From G963667915 sp965197385 (GTDB lineage: Bacteria; Acidobacteriota; Vicinamibacteria; Vicinamibacterales; UBA823): a stretch of DNA of 64,000 nucleotides. Where the stretch lies: positions 682,001 through 746,000 of the forward strand of contig CBDANA010000009.1 of the NCBI GenBank assembly GCA_965197385.1. The letters are read 5' to 3'. The notes below the pieces were generated by a model, which was not told the DNA's origin, searched no databases, and worked only from the letters and a program-made list of their open reading frames with translations. Position 1 is the stretch's first letter. Each line of letters begins with the position of its first letter. Positions 60,540 to 64,000 of this stretch are shown here, piece by piece. The position numbers and the translations under genes are program-made.

Positions 60540-63212
60540 TTGCCTTCCCGCTCGCCCAAGTCCGGCGTCACGCCCGCGATGCGGCAGTATCTCGACGCGA
60601 AGCAGCAGCATCCCGATGCAGTGCTGTTCTTCCGTATGGGCGACTTCTACGAGATGTTCTACGAGGACGCCCTCACGGCTGCGCGGGCCCTGGAATTGAC
60701 CCTCACGTCGAGATCCAAGGATGGCAGCGGTGCGGCGATCCCGATGTGCGGCGTGCCCCACCATGCGGCCGACAGATACGTGGCCCGCCTGGTGAAGAAA
60801 GGGTTTCGTGTCGCAATCTGCGAGCAGGTCGAGGACCCGAAACAGGCCAAAAGCGTGCTCCGCCGGGAGGTCGTGCGCGTCGTCTCGCCCGGCACGCTCA
60901 TCGACGACGGCCATCTCGACGCCAGGGAACCGGCGTTCCTGATGGCGTTTGCTCCTGGCGCACCCTCGGCGGCCGAGGGGCATCCGGACACACGGCGCGC
61001 GATGCGGCCCCGGGCCTACGGCCTGGCGATGCTCGACTTCTCCACGGGCGAATTCCAGGTGGCGGAATACGCGGGTGATGCCGGACGCCAGGCGGTGATT
61101 GACGAGATTGCGGTCTTTCGCCCCCGGGAGCTCGTGGTGTCCTCGGACCTCGATCGCGCCACCGAACTGTCCGGCTTCGGAGACCTCCCGGTCACCGGCG
61201 GCGAACCCTGGACGTTCGATCCCGCGCGTGCGCGTGGGACCCTGTGCGATCAGCTCGGCGTGCGGACCCTCGAGGGTGTCGGCCTGGAGCATCGATTGGC
61301 GGCGACGGCGGCCGCCGGCGCCCTCATTCAGTATCTCCGGGACACCCAGAAACGTGACCTGACCCACGTCCGTGAGATCCGGTTCCGAGAGACGTCCCAG
61401 TGCCTCGTGGTCGATTCCACGACATTCCGGCATCTCGAGATCCTCGACGCGAACGACGGCAGCCGTGACGGTTCGCTGCTCGGGACCATCGACCACACGG
61501 TGACGGCGATGGGCAGCCGACGGCTTCGCGCGTGGCTCGTGCGCCCGCTGGTGGCGCGGGAGCGGATCCAGGATCGCCTCGATGCCGTCGAGGAGTTCGC
61601 TTTCCAGACTGTCGTGCGCGGCAAACTCCGCGAGGCGTTGAAGTCCGTGGGCGACGTGGAGCGGCTCGTGGCCCGCGTGGTGCTGGGCACGGCCGGTCCG
61701 CAGGATCTCGTGGCGCTGCGGCACTCTGCCGAGGCTCTCCCGCGCCTACGTACCACGCTCTCGGAGATGCACGCGCCGCTGGTGACGAGCTTGCTGGCCG
61801 AGCTCGATGACCTTACCGATGTACGCGGCGACATCGAATCCACCCTTGTCGACGAGGCGCCCGCGCTGGCGCGCGACGGCGGCTGCATCCGCACGGGCGC
61901 CGACGTCGAACTCGATGAGCTGCGAGATGTGAGCCACGGCGGACGCCGACAGATCGCCGACATGGAAGCGGCGGAGCGCGCGCGCACCGGAATCGCCAGC
62001 CTGAAGATTCGCTTTAATCGCGTGTTCGGTTACTACATCGAAGTTTCGAGGGCGAACCTGCACGCCGTGCCGTCCGACTACCACCGGAAGCAGACGATTG
62101 CCGGCGGCGAGCGGTTCATCACGCCGACGTTGAAGGAGTACGAGGAACGTGTCGTCGGGGCCGACGATCAAATCCTTGAACGCGAACTGGCCCTCTTCGA
62201 AGCGCTCCGGCAGCGCGTGGCGGCCGAATCCGCGAGAATCCAGGACACCGCACGAGCCCTCGCCGGACTCGACGTCCTGGCTGGCCTGGCGGACACCGCC
62301 ACCGCACTGGACTACACGAAGCCGCAGTTGCACGATGGCGACGAATTGTCTGCGACCGACGTGAGGCATCCCGTCGTGGAGCGCCACTGCGCCGAGAGCT
62401 TCGTGCCGAACGACGTCCGTCTCGATGGTGAGTCGCAGCAAGTCGTGATTCTCACCGGTCCCAACATGGGAGGCAAATCCACATTCTTGAGGCAAACGGC
62501 GCTGCTGTCGGTGCTCGCGCAGGCCGGCTCGTTCGTCCCGGCGCGGCAGGCGAAGCTGCCGATCGTCGACCGAATCTTCGCGCGAGTGGGCGCATCCGAC
62601 AACATCGCGCGCGGGCAGTCCACGTTTATGGTGGAGATGCAGGAGACGGCGCACATTCTCCACACTGCAACGTCGAAGAGCCTCGTGCTCCTGGACGAGA
62701 TCGGCCGCGGGACCGCCACGTTCGATGGGCTCAGCATCGCCTGGGCTGTCGCCGAGCACCTGGCCACGCACGAGGTGCACCGGCCACGGACGCTGTTCGC
62801 CACGCACTATCACGAGTTGACCGACCTAGCCGAGGCGCGCCCCAATGTCGTCAACTATCACGTCGTCGCACGTGAGTACAAGGGTGATGTCGTCTTTCTG
62901 CGCAAGGTCGTGCCGGGACGCTCCGACCGTAGTTACGGGATACAGGTCGCGCGCCTGGCCGGTCTGCCGCCCTCGGTCGTACGACGTGCCCGCGCGATAC
63001 TGGACGACCTGGAACAGGACGATCTCAGCCGCGGCGGCCGCCCCGCCCTCAGCGCGTCAGCCGAGCCGCAGTCGCAGCTCGGCCTGTTTCAGAACAACGG
63101 GTCCGACGACCGCCTGACCCGCCGACTGCGTGAAGTGGACGTCGAACGGCTCACCCCGATGGATGCCCTGACACTGCTCGCCGACCTGAAAAGCGAGCTC
63201 GCCGATGAGTGA
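60540..63212 (+). CDS. mutS: DNA mismatch repair protein MutS
   Basis: 890 residues from TTG 60540; an ATG at 60579 would also fit. Mismatch-binding domain with the Phe-x-Glu motif (FFRMGDFYEMFYEDAL), connector, lever/clamp, and ATPase with Walker A GPNMGGKSTFLRQ, Walker B LDEIGRGTATFDG and ATHYHEL. Long but within the family range. Confidence 0.97.
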   Translation: MPSRSPKSGVTPAMRQYLDAKQQHPDAVLFFRMGDFYEMFYEDALTAARALELTLTSRSKDGSGAAIPMCGVPHHAADRYVARLVKKGFRVAICEQVEDPKQAKSVLRREVVRVVSPGTLIDDGHLDAREPAFLMAFAPGAPSAAEGHPDTRRAMRPRAYGLAMLDFSTGEFQVAEYAGDAGRQAVIDEIAVFRPRELVVSSDLDRATELSGFGDLPVTGGEPWTFDPARARGTLCDQLGVRTLEGVGLEHRLAATAAAGALIQYLRDTQKRDLTHVREIRFRETSQCLVVDSTTFRHLEILDANDGSRDGSLLGTIDHTVTAMGSRRLRAWLVRPLVARERIQDRLDAVEEFAFQTVVRGKLREALKSVGDVERLVARVVLGTAGPQDLVALRHSAEALPRLRTTLSEMHAPLVTSLLAELDDLTDVRGDIESTLVDEAPALARDGGCIRTGADVELDELRDVSHGGRRQIADMEAAERARTGIASLKIRFNRVFGYYIEVSRANLHAVPSDYHRKQTIAGGERFITPTLKEYEERVVGADDQILERELALFEALRQRVAAESARIQDTARALAGLDVLAGLADTATALDYTKPQLHDGDELSATDVRHPVVERHCAESFVPNDVRLDGESQQVVILTGPNMGGKSTFLRQTALLSVLAQAGSFVPARQAKLPIVDRIFARVGASDNIARGQSTFMVEMQETAHILHTATSKSLVLLDEIGRGTATFDGLSIAWAVAEHLATHEVHRPRTLFATHYHELTDLAEARPNVVNYHVVAREYKGDVVFLRKVVPGRSDRSYGIQVARLAGLPPSVVRRARAILDDLEQDDLSRGGRPALSASAEPQSQLGLFQNNGSDDRLTRRLREVDVERLTPMDALTLLADLKSELADE

Positions 63213-63281
63213 CCGTGGCTCCGATTGCGCGCCGCCGCGGTGCGACGCGACGTTCACGCGCTGCTAGAATGAGGCTCGACC

Positions 63282-64000
63282 ATGTCCGATCAGTCGCGCT
63301 TCCTCAAGACGCCGGTCGAGCCGTTCACCGTAGATCCGGACCTGACAGCCGCGGAATTGCTCAACCGGATGCAGGGCATCTCCTTTCAGGGGCGCAACCT
63401 CGCAACCGCGCACCACGTCTGGCAGAAGATGCTCGAGGGTGACTGCCTCATCTTTCTCGGGATCGCGGGCGCCTTGAGCGCGGGCGGCCTCCGGCTGACA
63501 ATCGCGCACCTGATCCAGCATCGGTTCGTGGACTGTGTGGTGTCGACCGGAGCGAACCTCTACCACGATCTCCACGAGTGTCGAGGACGCAGGCACTACC
63601 AGGGCTCGCCACGGGTGGACGACCGTGCGCTGCAAGCGGCCCGCATCGACCGCGTGTACGACACCCTGATGAGCGAGGACGAGTTTGTCGACAACGACAA
63701 CTGGATCGCCGAATACGCCCGGTCGCTCGAGCCGCGCGCCTATACGAGCCGAGAGTTCCTGTATCAACTTGGCGGGCATCTGTGGCGCGCGACGCGACGC
63801 GACGGCATCCTCACAGCCGCGCATCGTGCGGGGGTGCCGGTGTTCTGCCCGGCGATCGCCGATTCGTCCATCGGCATGGGGTTGTCGCAGGCGCGACATG
63901 CGAATGCCGACGCGGGCCAGATTGACGTCATTGGCGACATCATCGAGTCGGCGAACATCGTAATCCGACGGCGCCGCACGGCGTCGGTCGTGCTCGGCGG
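63282..64000 (+). CDS. Deoxyhypusine synthase-family protein, N-terminal part (runs off window)
   Basis: At least 239 residues from ATG 63282, open to the window end. DHS-family motifs: AHHVWQKMLEGDCLIFLGIAGALSAG (NAD-binding region) and CVVSTGANLYHDLHECRG, VPVFCPAIADSSIGMG. Bacteria lack eIF5A, so bacterial members are thought to act on polyamines (homospermidine synthase-like) or are of unknown role. The catalytic Lys lies past the window end. Confidence 0.85.
   Translation, partial: MSDQSRFLKTPVEPFTVDPDLTAAELLNRMQGISFQGRNLATAHHVWQKMLEGDCLIFLGIAGALSAGGLRLTIAHLIQHRFVDCVVSTGANLYHDLHECRGRRHYQGSPRVDDRALQAARIDRVYDTLMSEDEFVDNDNWIAEYARSLEPRAYTSREFLYQLGGHLWRATRRDGILTAAHRAGVPVFCPAIADSSIGMGLSQARHANADAGQIDVIGDIIESANIVIRRRRTASVVLG

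Noticed and set aside
1..64000. tRNA, rRNA, CRISPR or prophage
   Set aside because: No T-arm GTTCGAATC-type tRNA pattern, rRNA conserved stretch, regular spacer repeats or phage structural genes were seen.

Overview
The window is GC-rich DNA from a diderm (LPS-making) bacterium. A Tol-Pal operon, Lpt export genes, a DUF5916 outer-membrane protein, a PQQ alcohol dehydrogenase with its own cytochrome c, and class III aminotransferase/SDR catabolic genes together resemble Acidobacteriota, perhaps Vicinamibacteria. That placement is inference; no rRNA gene was seen to prove it. No tRNA, rRNA, CRISPR array or prophage was recognised.

Layout. 1-10.6 kb is an accessory region: the tail of an MtnK-like kinase, a frameshifted lipoprotein hydrolase, a heavy-metal-binding-domain protein plus c-type haem protein pair, a cupin, a DUF5916 protein, and a cytochrome c/PQQ dehydrogenase operon. 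10.6-13.5 kb holds two insertion sequences (IS30-type and IS5-type) lined up at one CTAG. 13.5-17.7 kb is a minus-strand operon: a 46-codon ORF, a Rossmann-fold protein, a GSA-aminomutase-like aminotransferase and two SDRs. 17.8-24.8 kb has a gutted alcohol dehydrogenase, xerD, metK, a PHP-domain protein and a fused lptF-lptG. 25-30.4 kb has parAB, a bifunctional-nuclease protein, miaB and recN. 30.5-36 kb is tolQ-tolR-tolA-tolB-pal-cpoB followed by ssb. 36-37.6 kb is a nest of mobile elements (a MITE, part of a second MITE, and a frameshifted IS256). From 51.7 kb down to 37.6 kb runs a minus-strand housekeeping array: guaA, dnaE, accA, recJ, lptC/A, lptB, rpoN, hpf (frameshifted), rapZ, a truncated EIIA-Man gene and a cupin. 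52-57.4 kb holds a beta-propeller protein and a giant sensor kinase. 57.4-60.3 kb has pssA, psd, a DUF465 gene, a truncated rimI and tsaB, and the window closes with mutS and the start of a deoxyhypusine-synthase-like gene.

The most distinctive feature is a dispersed, modular repeat. About 190-bp MITE-like elements with CTAG-AGCAGCCCGTGG-type inverted ends occur at 625, 7803, 17993, ~24780 and 51754. Their ~92-bp core reappears inside the IS30 element's right flank (12106-12197) and, deleted, in a second MITE (36012-36162) that carries the IS30-type ends. All of these elements sit at CTAG or CTAAG targets. Two insertions (the IS5/IS30 pair, and the ssb MITE) fall exactly on the TAG or TAA stop codon of a gene and regenerate it. 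Two other copies supply the only ATG available to the gene downstream, and one copy is fused in frame through a deleted alcohol dehydrogenase.

Several genes are broken: single-base frameshifts at ~1015, ~37240 and ~39355, and truncations of EIIA, RimI and ADH. This is either ongoing decay or, for the single-base cases, sequencing error.
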